Counted from the first letter of the stretch, positions 42,498 to 54,859 are shown. The stretch is DNA of 64,000 bases from Closterium sp. Naga37s-1 (GCA_947471745.1 CANJKZ010000117.1:851001-915000); one strand, 5' to 3'. Notes: generated by a model not told the origin, from the letters alone. Made by a program: numbers and translations.

Positions 42498-45400
42498 CAC
42501 CCCCATAGGCCAAGTGATGGGCATCAAAACGAGCAAGAGAGATAAATGGCCAAAAGACCAGTCAAGGCAAGCAACAAGGCAAGACAAGCAACTCAGTGTG
42601 GTAAGACTAGCCAGCCTCTGAGACACACGTCCACAAGGCCAGATCAAGTGTTCATATATATGTATATAAATATTAAAACAAGCAGAGCAACAAAAAAGGG
42701 ACAAGCCTATAACAAACAAGGTCCTATTTGGACAAGGCCAAGCTGTGAACAGAACCTATGGTGATCACCAAGCGGGAGAGCCTCTGTGAAGATATCTGCT
42801 GTCTTGGTCGCTGAGGCCACAAAGACTAAACGTGTCGCTGCAGCTCTTGCAGCAGGAAGTACTGCAGATGGAGGCGCTTCACTCTGCTCTCCAGTCGAGG
42901 CTCTTAACAGAGTAGAATCATGGCCTTGTTGTCAGCAAACAAGGCCGGTGCATAGCTATGCCGTTCACCTAGGTCATTGATCAAGACGGTCAGCCAGCGG
43001 AGCTCCTGAGCAGCCATGGCACCGGCATAGATCTCCACGACGACCGGGTAGACCTCCACGACACAGCTCCAGAGCCCAAGCTGAAACAGTACCCATGGGC
43101 CGACCTGCTGGTCTCCAAGTCGTCGGCATAGGACGAGTCACAATGTCCTGTACGTCGCACTGGCTGTCTCTCTCCAAGCACAAGGCCCATGCCTGATGAA
43201 GTTGCCGGGTACTTCGCTACCCTCATAGCAGCTATCTAGTGCACAGAACGGTGTCTACCAGTTGCAACAATGCGAGCCAGGACATTGAGAGGGTAAGCGA
43301 GGTCCGGACGAGTACAGGTCATCAGGTACATGAGGCAACCCACAAGCTCTACGTAGGGACCACTAGCCTCAAAAGGCTCGTCGGGAAGTGGAGCAGTGAG
43401 TCTGTGGCCAACAGCGAGAGAGGAGTGGGCTGCGTGGTGCAAAACTGAAGCTCGAACCGCCAAAGGACCTGCTCCACCGTGTGTGACTGAGTCAGAGTGA
43501 TGGTGCGAGCGGCTCTGTCCTTGGTGATCTTCATGCCAAGGTAGCTGCGCAATTCACCAAGGTTAGTGCATGTGTGTCTCTTCTGCAGCTCGGACTTCAC
43601 TGAAGCCAGAGCAACCCTGTCTGCTGTAGCGAAGACCAAGTCGTCGACGTAGACGATGACGAAGAAAGGAGTGGAGCCAGAGCGAACGAACGGCAGCGGG
43701 TCGGCGGACGAAGGACTGAACCCGAGGTCAGCAAGAGTGGAGCGAAGAGTGTCGTGTCACTCACGGGGCGCCTCGCGGAGACCGTAGACTGGTCGTCTCA
43801 TGATCCACTAGGTCCCAGGCAGGAAAGTGCCAGTGAATCCAGGAGGACGGTGCAGCCAGATCTCCTAGTGCATGCTGCCTTGTAGGAAGGCAGTGGAGAA
43901 GTCTAGTGAGTGCAGCTCGTAGTCTCGCTGTGCTGCAACGTATAGTAGCACCCGAAGAGTGGTCATCTTCGGGGTGGGAGGGAAGGTCTGAAAGAAGTCC
44001 ACTCCCTCACGCTGACAGAAGCCTCTAGCCACGTAGCGTGCCTTGCAGACAGGAGTCGATCCAGGCGGCCGCTTCACCTTGAAGATCCACATGCCATCGA
44101 CAACGTTCGCCCTGGGAGGGGGAACAGCGTCGACGTACGTGCATGTGGACCTCCAAGACGCCATCTCTGCGTCCATGGCTGCTATGCACTGAGAGGCCAA
44201 GTGTCCGATACTGCCTTAGTGTAAGTTCAAGGACTCAGGATGTCTAGAGCGTCAGGGTCTCCCTCAGGGGCTAGCAACATGGCGTAGAGATGGGGAGGAG
44301 CGGGTGTCAGGAACTCCAGCTCAAACTGCCTGTCCTCTAGGACGTTACAGCCAAGGGCAGACACACCCCCGGCGGACAAAGGACGGGTAGGAGGAGCAGC
44401 CACCACGCGGGTGGCGTAGTCAAGGCAACGGGTGACGGCAAAGTCAGTGACAGCGGCTACAAGAGACGAGAGAGACGACGGAGAGGCATAAGTGTCCGTA
44501 ACAAGGGAGGCGAGAACACGTGAGACAACAGGACGAGCAGCACGGTGTAGTGAGTGATAGGGTGCGAGGAGACTTTAGAAGACGACACAGGAGGGGACGG
44601 GAGAACAACCTGAGGCGGAGAACGAGGAGGACTAGAATGAAACCGGACAGAACGGAGGTCGTCAAGAGGAGAAGAGGCACGAGCACCCGGGGGACAGCGA
44701 GTGGCCCAAGTGTGCGGGACAACAGGAGGAGGCGATTGTGACCGAGGAGGAGAAAAAACAGCCGGGGACGAGTCTGGAGGAGGAAGATCGTGTGTATTAG
44801 GAGGCGGTGAGCGGTCCGGAGGAGAGGAAGGGAGACCAGGGGCCCGAAGGCCACTCACAGGTGGGAACAACTGCTGCAAAGGTGACGTCAGCGGCTGCTG
44901 CTGCTGCTGCGGCGGCTGCTGCTGCTGCTCCTGCTCCAGCCGCTTCCACTCCAACCGCTCCTTCTCCAACCGCTCCTACTCCTCCCGCTCCAGCTGCCGA
45001 AGACGCTGAAAATGCGTGTGGAAATGGACGGCAAGCGGAGCAGGCACTGTAGAGCCAGTGCCTCTAGCTCCACCACCCCCAGAACCTGCACCTCCAGTGC
45101 TAGTACCTTCAGCTCCATCACCCCCCAGACCAGCACCTCCAGTGCCAGTACCTCCAGCTCGAACACCCCCAGAACCAGCACCTCCAGTGCGAGTGCCTCC
45201 AGCCCCAGCACTCCCAGACCCAGCACCTCCAGTGCCAGTACCTGCAGCTCCAGCACCCCCACAACCAGCACCTCCTGTGCCAGTACCTCCAGCTCCAGCA
45301 CCCACCTCCAGCGCCAGCACCTCCAGCACCACCACCCCTAGTGTCCACTGCGACCGGCCGCAGTAGTGCCGAAGGCTGCAGCGGAGACTGTGAGGACGTA

Positions 45401-47290
45401 TGTGGAGAAGGAGACGACACCTGACGTGCTACTGAGGGGAGAGGGGTAGCGTGAGACACACCTGACGGGGCAAGAACTGGGTGGGTTAGTGTACCCGAGG
45501 AGCGGGAGCAGGAGGAGGAGTGGGGGCGAGGAAGGAAGGGGGGGAACCGGGAGTCCTCGGTGGGGGTAGCGGGCGTAGAAGGACACAGACTCGTCAGAAG
45601 TGACATCACTGGAGTCAAAGAACTGATGGAGGGGCGGATTGTAAAAGACAAATTCAGGGGCGGCGACTGGGAAACCAAGGAAGACACAGGGGAGGGTGCG
45701 AGCCGAGAGCTTGTCCGCAGAGGTATCGCGGACAAACGCAAGGAAGCACCAGAAACGAAAGTCTGATGCACCACTGGGGGGCTTAGTCCAGAGATGGGTC
45801 GGTGAAGCCTCCGGGCGAGAGACATGCGGCCAGAGGTTCAGCTGGTGGGCAACGTAACGAACTGCGTAGGGCCAAAGATAATGGGGCGCACGAGCATGGA
45901 CCATGGAGACAAGCCTTTTCAGCGCTCAGCAACCCCATTATGTTGTGATGAGTCCGGAAGCGTCCAAGACTGGGTGATGCCCTGCTCGCGACAGCTGGCA
46001 AGCACGCCGGAGCGGAACTCACCCCCACGGTCGGAATGGAGACAATTGACACGACTATCACGCTTGGGACTGGTGGCCAGTAACCACAGGATCAGGGTAG
46101 AAGTCACGTCGAATTCTGCCTCATGGGGAACACCGTGGTGTAGCGGGTGAAGTCGTCAACCACCACCAGAAAGAAGCGCTCCCCCCCAGGCCCAGCGACT
46201 AGGGCGGGGCCCCAGACGTCCAAGTGTGGAGTCTGGAGGGGCTCGGTGGCTGGTCGAAGGGAGGAGGAGTGAGGGGTGGCGCGCAGCCTACGCTCACCGC
46301 AAGGAGTGCACGGCGGCGCATGCGAAAGAGGGCGGAGGCTAGACATGTGACGGAGGCGTGGGAGGGACGGGGGACCAAGACGGTGGTGCCACGTGACGGT
46401 CAGGTGAGAGAGCGACCGATAGGAGCATGACGCATCAATCTGATCAGACGCAACTACCTGGGGGGATGCAGTGTGCAAAACAAACAGGCATGAGTGGGGC
46501 TCCCTGGTGAACGTGGCATCCGTACAAATCCTAGTCCTCCCTTGCGCAGGAAAAGTGACAGTTATCCCACGGTCCTGAAGGTATCCAACACCCACCAAGT
46601 TCCGAGAGAACGAGGGGATGTAGAGACCAGTGAGGGAACCGGAAAGGGACAGCCGGGCACGGGAGGGTGGTAGAACTGCAAGCGAGTGCTGGTCCTGAAG
46701 TAAGATCAGCCAGGGCAACTGAGACTGGAGCAGGAGAGGTGTGACAGTGGTTTGGTCGCGAAAGAAGCACTTGGCCGCGCCAGAGTCCAGCGTGAAGGAG
46801 AGTGTCGCGTCAGCAGCCGACACAGCTGAAGTAGTAACTACACAAGCACCTACACTAGAAACGCAAGCACATACACTACCAATAGGCAAAGGTCCTAAGC
46901 TGGGTACACGCAAGCCAAAGATCCATACGTGACAGAATAAACTGCATCCATTTGAAATCTCAAACACACGGTAACCACTACGTGACAGACCAGGCCAGAT
47001 CGTGGGAGTCGAGTCAGGCCCAAAACGCCCACGGTAAAGATCGTCGAGGCGACTGTAGCAGCGCAGTGCAGAGTGGTCAGGACGCCAGCAGGTAGTGCCA
47101 GCACCAAGGCCAGTCAGGATCTGGTACTGGCAGGGTCCGACGTCGCGGTCACCACGACTAGCCCTCCAGCTGTCTGGGCCGACGCTCCCCGGACCACCAG
47201 GCCCCCACTGCTGCTGAGGGCACCATTGCTGCGGAGAACGTCAGTGCTGCTGAGGCTGTCGCTATTGTCCCTGCTGCTGCAGAACTCTAA
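42498..47290 (-). pseudogene. Copia-D gag C-terminus and pol remnants
   Basis: Minus strand, from 47290 down: a zinc-knuckle variant with RPDHSALRCYSRLDD, protease FTLDSGAAKCFFRDQTT (about 46810), pre-integrase WHHRLGPPSLPRL (the usual Gly-His-Pro is Gly-Pro-Pro), integrase HLDVWGPAL, LHSDRGGEF, QHNGVAER (an insertion of His), integrase C-terminus, a repeat-rich linker (45050-45340), RT blocks KRPPGSTPVCKARYVARGF and LDFSTAFLQGSMH (43865-44200), and RNase H pieces near 43000-43640. Many stops and small deletions. N-terminal gag is missing. Subfamily of Copia-A. Confidence 0.85.
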
Positions 47291-48333
47291 TGGACTCCAG
47301 GGTAAAAACTAGCTGGGCGTAGGAGTGGCAGGCTAGGAACATCTGGCGTGAGGAACGGCTGGAGCTAGAAACGGCCGGAGCTAGGAACGAGAAGTGCGGC
47401 TGCCAGCCGCTTCTAGAAGAGCCGCTGACAGTGAGAAGTACGTGTAGCAGTACGGGCTATACGGGCGGCTGTGAGATGTAGGCAGTAGTGCAGGTCGCCC
47501 GGTGCGGCTGCAATGCCGGCGGCAGCTGCCTAAACCCGAAACGTATTTTTTTAATCATAATGTTTTATTTTATTCCAGGCGCTAGCTGCTGTTGGTGCGC
47601 TGGCAGTGGTTGGTGGTGTGCTGGCAGTGGCTGGTGGCGCGCTGGCAGCTCCAGTTAACGTACTAGTTGCTGCTGCTGGCGAGCTAGGGGCTGTTGGTGG
47701 CGCACTAGTAGCTGCTGCTGGCGCGCTAGCTGTCGCCTGAGTGCGCTAGCTGCTGCTGGCGCATGCTTGCTGGCGGGTGGCGCTGCGGGTAGGGCGCACG
47801 CGCTCGTTCGTGCTGCAGAGCGCGCGGGTGCATGCTGGTGTGCACCCCGGTGCGAGCTGCAGTGAGTGATGCTGATACGCGCCCTGCTGCGGCGCGTGCT
47901 GCTGTTACGCGCCCTACTGTGGCGCGTCCTGCTGCTGATGTGCGCGATGCGGCGCGCGCTGCTACGGTGCGCTCTGCAGGGGCGCGCTATGCTAGCGACG
48001 CGCGCTGCTGTTACGCGCCTTGCTGTGGCGCGCGCTACTGCTAAGCGCGATGGGCTGCACGGGGCGACGGGCGGCCTAGGCGCTGGCTGGGTGGCTGAAC
48101 GGCTAGCTGGCTGGCTGGACGGCTTGCTTGCCGTCTGGATGGCTGGCTGGCTAAACGGCAGGCTGGCTAAACGACTGGCTGGCTGGCTGGACGGCTTGCT
48201 AGCTAGCTGGACAGCTGGCTGGCTGGATGGACGGCTGGCTGGCTAGCTGGACGGCTGGCTGGCTGGCTAGACGGCTGGCTGGCTGGACGGGAATCTAAGA
48301 CGTAGGTGGCCTAGGACTAACCATCTGATACCA
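47291..48333 (-). repeat. Copia-D leader: two GC-rich tandem-repeat blocks
   Basis: 47580-48060 has GCTGGCAGTGG and GCGCGCTGCTGTTACGCGCC type units. 48080-48290 has about 15 units of GGCTGGCTGGAC/GGCTGGCTAGACGGCT. The primer site on the minus strand (TGGTATCAGATGG) abuts the 5' LTR at 48334. Same position and character as leaders of the other elements. Confidence 0.75.
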
Positions 48334-48459
48334 TCTCAGAATAGCACGTAGCGGAATGAATCCCAAGCAAAGGGTTGGGTTACAAATAGACAACCCTAAA
48401 AGGGTTGTAACCCCTAGAGAGTACCTCACCATAGCCCAACAATCAATTATATCACTTCA

Positions 48460-50450
48460 CACCATCCTCCAAACCCATCGTTGCACTCGGAGAGGATCAT
48501 AGACCATCGAGTCCGCAACCCACTGGATGCACATCGTCCAAAGTATCGTCTCTTGGTCTACTGTGGCATGGATACATTGTCCTAAATGCATGGGGTAAGA
48601 TAAATGATTATTTGCTTAATTTGTGTCTGTCTCCGAGCCTTGTATGAAAAAAAAAAAACGTTCCATGATATAACAATATTACATTTTTTTTTGTATTAAT
48701 ACAAGACTCTTGAAGGAGTCTGCCGAGCAGCGATTGCGCATCAGTAGTGATCGCGGAGGCGCTCCATGAGTAGCAGCAAGTCGCATCCTCCTGAATTATC
48801 ATACATGAGTCGCGTAAAGAAAAATGATGTCCCTCGGAACGGCAGCCCCTGGAACTTCAGCCCTGCGCAAAAATTTGGGCAAAGCATAGCAACAACAATG
48901 GAGTAAAATGCGGATGCGTTAGTTTAGGAGCATGAAAAGATAGTTGTGCTGTTGCAGATTTAGATATACGGATGAATTAGACTAGATGAAGGTCCGCAGA
49001 CATTTTATACATAGCTGTTTCTTACTTTAGTATTACTCGCTCGTCCGTTCGCTCAAACTCTCTTCTTCCTTTGCCCCATTGAGTGCAATCCTCAATTATT
49101 CAATTCCACAATTTTGCAAGAACAAAATTAGATGTGTCATCTGTTTGCATTTGCATTTGGTAGTGTCTTGCTTTTGACCAGAGCTGGATATGAGGTCTGC
49201 TGTGTTGAGTCAGGCGTTGGATGGGTGGTTGACCATGACGGATGGATTGTCCCGACCAGAACGTCTGTTCGTTGACCCCCGCACTGTCTCCACTGCCCAT
49301 ACCCCCTAACCACTGTTCACATCAAGTCCCAAAATCTACAGTACTCGGTTGCGGAACCCTGGAAATCCACCTGAGAACGTTCAGCCCGCTTTGTGGCTGG
49401 TTGGTTGTGCTCCCCCAAGGCCATTTTGACTCCCTTCCCGTGATCTGGGATTCGGAACTTCGTCGTGCGTTGCTTCGCATCGCATGAGCTGAGCTGTTAT
49501 GTACACGTAACCTGTTCCGAACCCATGCGTCCCTCACACACTGTACAGTACCATCTAGTTTTCGCGCACGAAAACTGGTTCCCTCAACCCAGCCAGGTGA
49601 ACATAACGGGTGTCATCACCAGCCTTGTTTGTCGACCTGACCACCTGCACCAGTTTCCAAAATTCTGCACTCCCCAAAACTGGGGAGGGGGGTTTTCAAA
49701 TTCAGTGCCAGTAACCCTTGCTCCCCAAACCCTTGCTCTCCTTCGCCCCATACTCATCAGGCAGTGGCTTGCCAAGAGGAATTGCCACTCTACTATAGCC
49801 GGTGCGCGTCTGGTTGCCCCTGCGCTCCCCCCATTCCTTGTCTTGTGTCCCCGCCCTGCGCCCTTTTCGAGGGCGAATAGTGTAAGGCGGCTGGGGGGGA
49901 ATTGGGGTTAGGTGGGGTGTGTGTGGGTGCCAGTGAGAAATACTGTAGAGAGCAGAATTTCAGGTTTGGGGGCGAGACGGGACGAGAGAAAGCAACTGAA
50001 CAAACTCCTCGCGCCTTTTCGCCAGGGGATTTTGCAGGAGGAGTGCGGTGGAGTCAAGTGGAGTCGAGCGGCGAGCCGAAGCTGGAGGCACTTCTGTGTG
50101 GGGTGGCTGCTCTGGTCGTTTCTTCGAACCTCGAACTGAAACCCTTCCCAGCCGAGCCAAACCATTGCCCAACCTATCATATCCCTTGCCGTACCCTTCC
50201 CTTCCATCATCATCTCCTTCGTCATTGCTTCCCTCGCCGACTATTTCCCTCGCCGACTATTTCCCCCACCCTTCTTATACCATCCGCTGAATCAGCTCCT
50301 ACTGTCCGCTGAATCCGTAAAAGAATTTGTTGGAGCTTTTTCCGGGCTGGTAAAAAATATGTCTTGCCTGGAAAAAAACTTTGATTTTCAGTGAAGACAG
50401 GGTGATTACCCGATTAACTTAGACTCCGCAACCGTCACTTGCGGAGATCG
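48460..50450. other. Intergenic, no gene recognised
   Basis: Mixed composition, AT-rich to about 49300 and then more GC-rich. Reading frames up to 148 codons exist (49465-49911), but none shows a domain, and composition does not favour coding. No RNA gene was seen. Confidence 0.45.
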
Positions 50451-50468
50451 ACCGTGACGACGTCGGCT

Positions 50469-50518
50469 GTCACGACCGTCACGACCGTCACGACCGTCAC
50501 GACCGTCACGGCCGTCAC
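50469..50518 (+). repeat. 9-bp tandem repeat GTCACGACC
   Basis: Five and a half units of GTCACGACC, the last one GTCACGGCC. A short perfect microrepeat. Confidence 0.9.
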
Positions 50519-51057
50519 TGGCAAATAACGTTGCTACCGTTAGTACTTGTTAAGTCCCATTCCTACCGGGAAAGCCTGACAAGGCCTCACCGCGTTAGGT
50601 CTAGGACGTCTCTCTCGTGCAGTTTTTTGGGGCCCTCGTAATCAGTTTTTAAGGCACCCGGATTATCTAATGTCTGAGGCGCCTCAAACACCGCGTTAGG
50701 GTTAGATAGGCAGGCTCAGTTGGTGCGCTTCCTGCTTGAACCAGCTCGAGCCGAGGACGGTTCGTGCTTGAGACGAGGACGGCTGGGATATGCTGCGCCA
50801 GCGAGGACGAGCTGGAAAGGGGAGGGGGGGGGGAGGGAGAGAGAGCAAGGGGTTTCTGCAGGTGTGCATCCCGTGACTTCCGTTACAAGCATAAATCCTG
50901 TCGCGGCGTCCCGTCGCGAGTGTTGCTCACATACATCCCGTTTTCAGCGTCGCGACGGCCCGTCACTTACTCGCAACTATCACCACTCGATCAATGCCCG
51001 TCAGTCATCCCAGACGCATGCTCCCGTCACGCACTTGCTCCCGTCAAACTCTCCCTT

Positions 51058-51450
51058 CCGTCCCTCCCACATTTCCGTCCCTCCCACATTTCCGTCCCTC
51101 CCACATTTCCGTCGCTCCCACATTTCCGTCGCTCCCACATTTCCGTCGCTCCCACATTTCCGTCGCTCCCACATTTCCGTGTCGCTCCCACATTTCCGTC
51201 ACTCACGCATTTCCGTCACTCACACTTTTCCGTCACTCACACATTTCCGTCACTCACACATTTCTGTCACTTACACATTTCTGTCACTTACACATTTCTG
51301 TCACTTACACATTTCTGCCGCTCACACATTTCTGTCACTTACACATTTCTGCCGCTCACAAATTTCTGTCACACACATTTCAGTCACTTACACTACACAT
51401 TTCTGTCACTTAACATTTCTGCCACTCACACATTTCTGCACTCACACATT
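51058..51450 (+). repeat. 17-bp minisatellite (CCCACATTTCCGTCGCT family)
   Basis: About 23 units. Left units read TCCCTCCCACATTTCCG, middle TCGCTCCCACATTTCCG, right TCACTTACACATTTCTG, a gradient of variants as expected from stepwise expansion. Because 17 is not a multiple of three, the open frame through it cycles phases and is not a gene. Confidence 0.93.
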
Positions 51451-52400
51451 TTTCCTTCTCTTCCATTCCTCCCTTTCCCAACTTTCCCTCTCCCTGTCTG
51501 TCCCTCTCTCCCTACCCTCTCTCCCTTTCTCCTCTGTTCATTCTCTTCGCCACTCCTCACTCCCCACGCTTCCCTCTCCTCCCTTCCCTCGCTTCCCTTT
51601 CCTCCGTTCCCACTCTTCCCTTTCCTCCCTTCCCTCTCTCCCCTCCTCCTCCCTTCCCTCTTTCCCCTCTCCTCCCGTCCCTCTTTCCCCTCTCCTCCCG
51701 TCCCACTTTCCCCTCGCCTCCCTTCCCTCTTTCCCCTCTCCTCCCTTCCCTCCCTGCCCCTCTCCTCCGTTTCCTCGCTTCCCCTCTCCTCACTTACTCT
51801 CTCCTCCCATCCGTCTCAGCCTCTCTCCTCCCTTACCTCTCTTCCCCTCTCCTCGCTTTCTACCCTTCCCTCTCCTCCCTTCCTACCTCTTCCCTTTCCT
51901 CCCTTCCCACCTCTTCCCTTTCCTCCCTTCCGTCTCTTCCCCTCTCCTTCCGTCCCTCTTGTTCCTACTCCTCACTTCCCACTCGTCCATCTCCTCCTTC
52001 CTTCCCTTCCTTTTCTTTCCCTATCCACCCTTTCCTCCCTGCGCCTCTCCTCCGTTCTCTCGCTCCAACCCATTCCTCCCTCCCCTCTCTGACTTCCTTC
52101 CATGCTCGCACTCACCGCCCTCCCCACCTTCCTGTAATCCTCTCATACACCATCTGCCCACCCCATTCCTCTCTATTTCTCATTCTCCTAAATTCGTTCC
52201 TTCCGTCCTCACACTAACGCCTTCCCCCCCCCCCCCCCCCTAATCCTCCCTATATCCTCCCCTACACCCATCTGCCTGCTCCATTCATCTTCCCCTAACT
52301 GCTCCCCACCTTCCCCGCTACTCCTTCCCCTCTCCTATCCTATCCCCTCTTCAACCCCCCCTGCTCCACTACTCCCATCCCTCCATGCCTTTCACGTCCC
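51451..52400 (+). repeat. About 950 bp of pure pyrimidine-rich DNA
   Basis: Almost uninterrupted C/T on the plus strand, made of CTCCCTTCCCTCTTTCCCC-like units, including a 14-17 C run near 52226. Such tracts can form triplex (H-DNA). No gene; the long frame from 50720 to 52243 is an artefact of this tract and the minisatellite. Confidence 0.9.
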
Positions 52401-52620
52401 CCTCTCCCTCTTCATCTCGTCCCATTGATCCCTGCCTCACTCCAGGGCTTGCCGGCCTCACCTTGCATCTCTTCCTGGTGGCCTGAGCTGCTTGTGATCT
52501 CATCTCCTCCCATCCCACCATGCCTTTCACCTCCCCCTCTCCCTCTTCCTCCCTTCCCATTCCTCTCCACCTCACTCCGGGGTTTTCCAGCCTTGGCCTT
52601 GCATCTTCCCCTGCAGGTGT
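52370..52620 (+). repeat. Tandem duplication of about 125 bp
   Basis: CCATGCCTTTCACSTCCCC, CCTCACTCC and CTTGCATCTTC blocks appear in the same order at 52384-52480 and 52518-52610. Part of the pattern of local duplications in this region. Confidence 0.7.
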
Positions 52621-54119
52621 GGGTTGTTTGTGAATGCCGTTTTGCTATTCAAGAAGAGGGAGAATAGCATTTGGCATCTCTGTTGTGTTCGTTGAGAGAT
52701 GTGTGTACAGCCATCATCACTAGGCTGGCAGTCTCGTCACCCCTCACAGCAGCCGTAGAAACCCTCCCACTGCCAGCCAGACATGCATGATCGGGAGGAA
52801 GGGGGTTAGCAGAGGGGGCAGATACGGGAGCGATTGGATCAAGATACGGGGAAAGACAGAAGAGGGGAGACAGAAGGGGATTGTGTGCAGCGCTTCACCA
52901 GAGTTGAGTAATCTGATAGGGAGAGTCTCAGGTGGAGATACAGGGGAGAAGTGATGGTGGATGGGAGGCAGAAGGTGAGTCTGCAGTGGGGGGACCAGAG
53001 GATGTACCTAGCAGGAGCAATGGAGGGGGCGAATCATAGACGGTCAAGGGAGAGAGCGGGACGGAGTTAGATTTCTATGCAAAGTGGTTGGTCGCTTGAA
53101 AGGACAGACAGGCCAACGCTGGGAGAGAAAGGGGGAGGTACGGTTGGCAGGGGGGAGGTTGACGGAGTGGGCGGGGAAAGCGTGGATTGGCAACGAAAGG
53201 GAAAGGGCGGAAGTGGAAAGAGGAGGCGGAGGGTGAAGGAGAGAGAGAAGCGAAAGAAAATGCGAGGTTGATGGGGGTTAAAGAGGGGGAAACGAAAGGT
53301 AAGGAAAGGGGGGAACATAGGGCAAAGAGGAGAAAACTGATGGTATGTAGAGGTGGGGAGAGAAGGGAACGAAGGGGGAAAGAATAAGGGGGATTGGCAG
53401 GAAAATTGGAAGAGGTGGAAGGAACGGGTGAATCGGAGAGAGCATGTTAGTAGGGGCTGAATACTGAGCATGGAAAAACTGAGAGAGGCTGAGAAGGAAG
53501 GAAGATATGCAGAGCGGGAAGAGAATGGCGATGCCTAGAAGGAAGGGGAGCGAGAGGTCAACCGTATCTTCGTTTAAATCACATTTGCAACACCCATTTA
53601 CTTTAGCATTTAAGCCCAAGCAAGCATTGATGCAATAAACATAAAGTCTCGTGCAAATCTTTGCTGCTTTACCAGAACGCCGGGGTGTAGTGAGCACCGA
53701 GTGTAATAACTGTCTCGCAATGTCAAAGCGGAGATCTGCGATATAAAGCTACGCTTGATCTCGATTGCAAATCGATGTCCACACCTCTTCGAGCGTGTCC
53801 TGGCGAATATTTCCACAGCGATTCAGAGAGTTGTTTTACGGTTTGCAATGCTTGATTCAAATGATTCCATTTTCGACAATCCTTGGTTCTGTTCGTGATG
53901 CTGCTAGGGCGTACCCCGTTCTTTCCCGCATTCGCCGCAGCAGCCGCGTCATCCATATCCGTCGTCGCGCCACGTGTACCACGACAATATCGTTCTCCAT
54001 GCAGTCTCTGGGCCGTGTTCCAGGCACAAGCTTCATGTCCCGTTAGTGTCACCCCCGGTTATAGCAGAGAGTGTACTTCACCTCCGCGCCGCCCAACGCA
54101 TCATCTTCCTCCACCTACA
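52621..54119. other. Spacer with purine-rich stretch, no gene seen
   Basis: 52790-53480 is rich in G and A on the plus strand, opposite in bias to the pyrimidine tract upstream. 53560-54060 is balanced. No reading frame with a known domain. Confidence 0.45.
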
Positions 54120-54563
54120 ATGTCCACTTCGGTAGGCTTTCTGACGTCAGCATGTCGCTACGCCGCTGCCGCTGCCCTTCCCCGCGCTGGCGTCAGCGCG
54201 AGTGCCGCAGCCGGCAGGACTCACGTCAGCCGTTTCGCTAGCAATGTCGGAGTCCGAACGAGGCGGCAAACTCTGCGAAACGCACTCGGCTGGAAAATTA
54301 GCAGCGCCGCCGCCGTCGCCGCCGCACGCGGCGACGCGTTATCGTTTAGAAGAAACGGCCCGTTTTCGCGGAGAGCTGGACACATGGCGGAGGTGGCGGC
54401 GAGATGGCGGCGTTTTCTAGAGGCGTGGGGCTCCGAAGGTTCCAGGTGGTTTCGCCGGTGTGAATGGGACGGCGATCGTCGAAAATCGCCACGCTCAGGG
54501 TGCGGAGGGACGGTCAGTCGCGGCGGGGAAGGGGAACAAGCGCGCAAGGTGTGCGGGGAATGA
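54120..54563 (+). CDS. Candidate first exon, possible organelle transit peptide (hypothetical)
   Basis: From ATG at 54120 the frame reads MSTSVGFLTSACRYAAAAAL and then an Ala/Ser/Arg-rich stretch with almost no acidic residues for about 70 codons (ALPRAGVSASAAAGR, RRQTLRNALGW). This is the composition of a mitochondrial or plastid targeting peptide. The frame continues through GC-rich sequence to a stop at 54561. An upstream in-frame ATG at 53883 exists but lies in less GC-rich sequence. No downstream domain is recognised and no exon could be joined with confidence. It may be chance coding in a GC-rich block. Confidence 0.3.
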   Translation: MSTSVGFLTSACRYAAAAALPRAGVSASAAAGRTHVSRFASNVGVRTRRQTLRNALGWKISSAAAVAAARGDALSFRRNGPFSRRAGHMAEVAARWRRFLEAWGSEGSRWFRRCEWDGDRRKSPRSGCGGTVSRGGEGEQARKVCGE

Positions 54564-54850
54564 GCGCGCAAAGAGGGAGACTGGGAATCCGGGGAATGCG
54601 GGGTTGCGGAAAAAGGGATGGTAGCGAGCGTGGGACGGGGGAACCGCGGGACGGGGGAAGCGTGGGACGGGGGAAGCGCGGGACGGGGGAAGCGCGGGAA
54701 AATCGCAATACGCAAGGCGGGGGAAGTTGAGATGGTGTCCCCAGCGGAGAGGGAGCGGGCTGGGGAAAACGCGCGGGGAACGAGCGGGGAACGAGCGGGG
54801 AACGAGTGGGGAATGAGCGGGGAATGATTGGGAATGAAGGATGAGCGCGC
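54564..54850 (+). repeat. Short G-rich tandem repeats
   Basis: Units GACGGGGGAAGCGCGG (about 54635-54700) and GGGGAACGAGC (about 54775-54830). Simple expansions with no gene. Confidence 0.75.
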
Positions 54851-54859
54851 ACGAGTCAG

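Larger units (their letters stand above)
33870..48459 (-). mobile_element. Copia-D: old Copia element carrying nested Copia-C
   Basis: Its 3' LTR (left on the plus strand) starts TCTCAGAATAGCACGTAG at 33870, is interrupted by Copia-C at 33917-42411, and resumes as TGGGTTACAAATAGACAACC to TTTGACA at about 42497. The 5' LTR is at 48334-48459 with the same sequence order. Flanks CACCT and CACCA fit a 5-bp duplication with one mismatch. The polypurine tract CACCCCCATAGG (minus sense) follows at 42498 and the primer site is at 48322-48333. The body is badly decayed. Confidence 0.85.

Noticed and set aside
50720..52243. 507-codon open frame on the plus strand
   Set aside because: It runs through the 17-bp minisatellite and the pyrimidine tract; the Ser/Pro/Leu/Phe/His composition is forced by the repeats and two overlapping frames are equally open.
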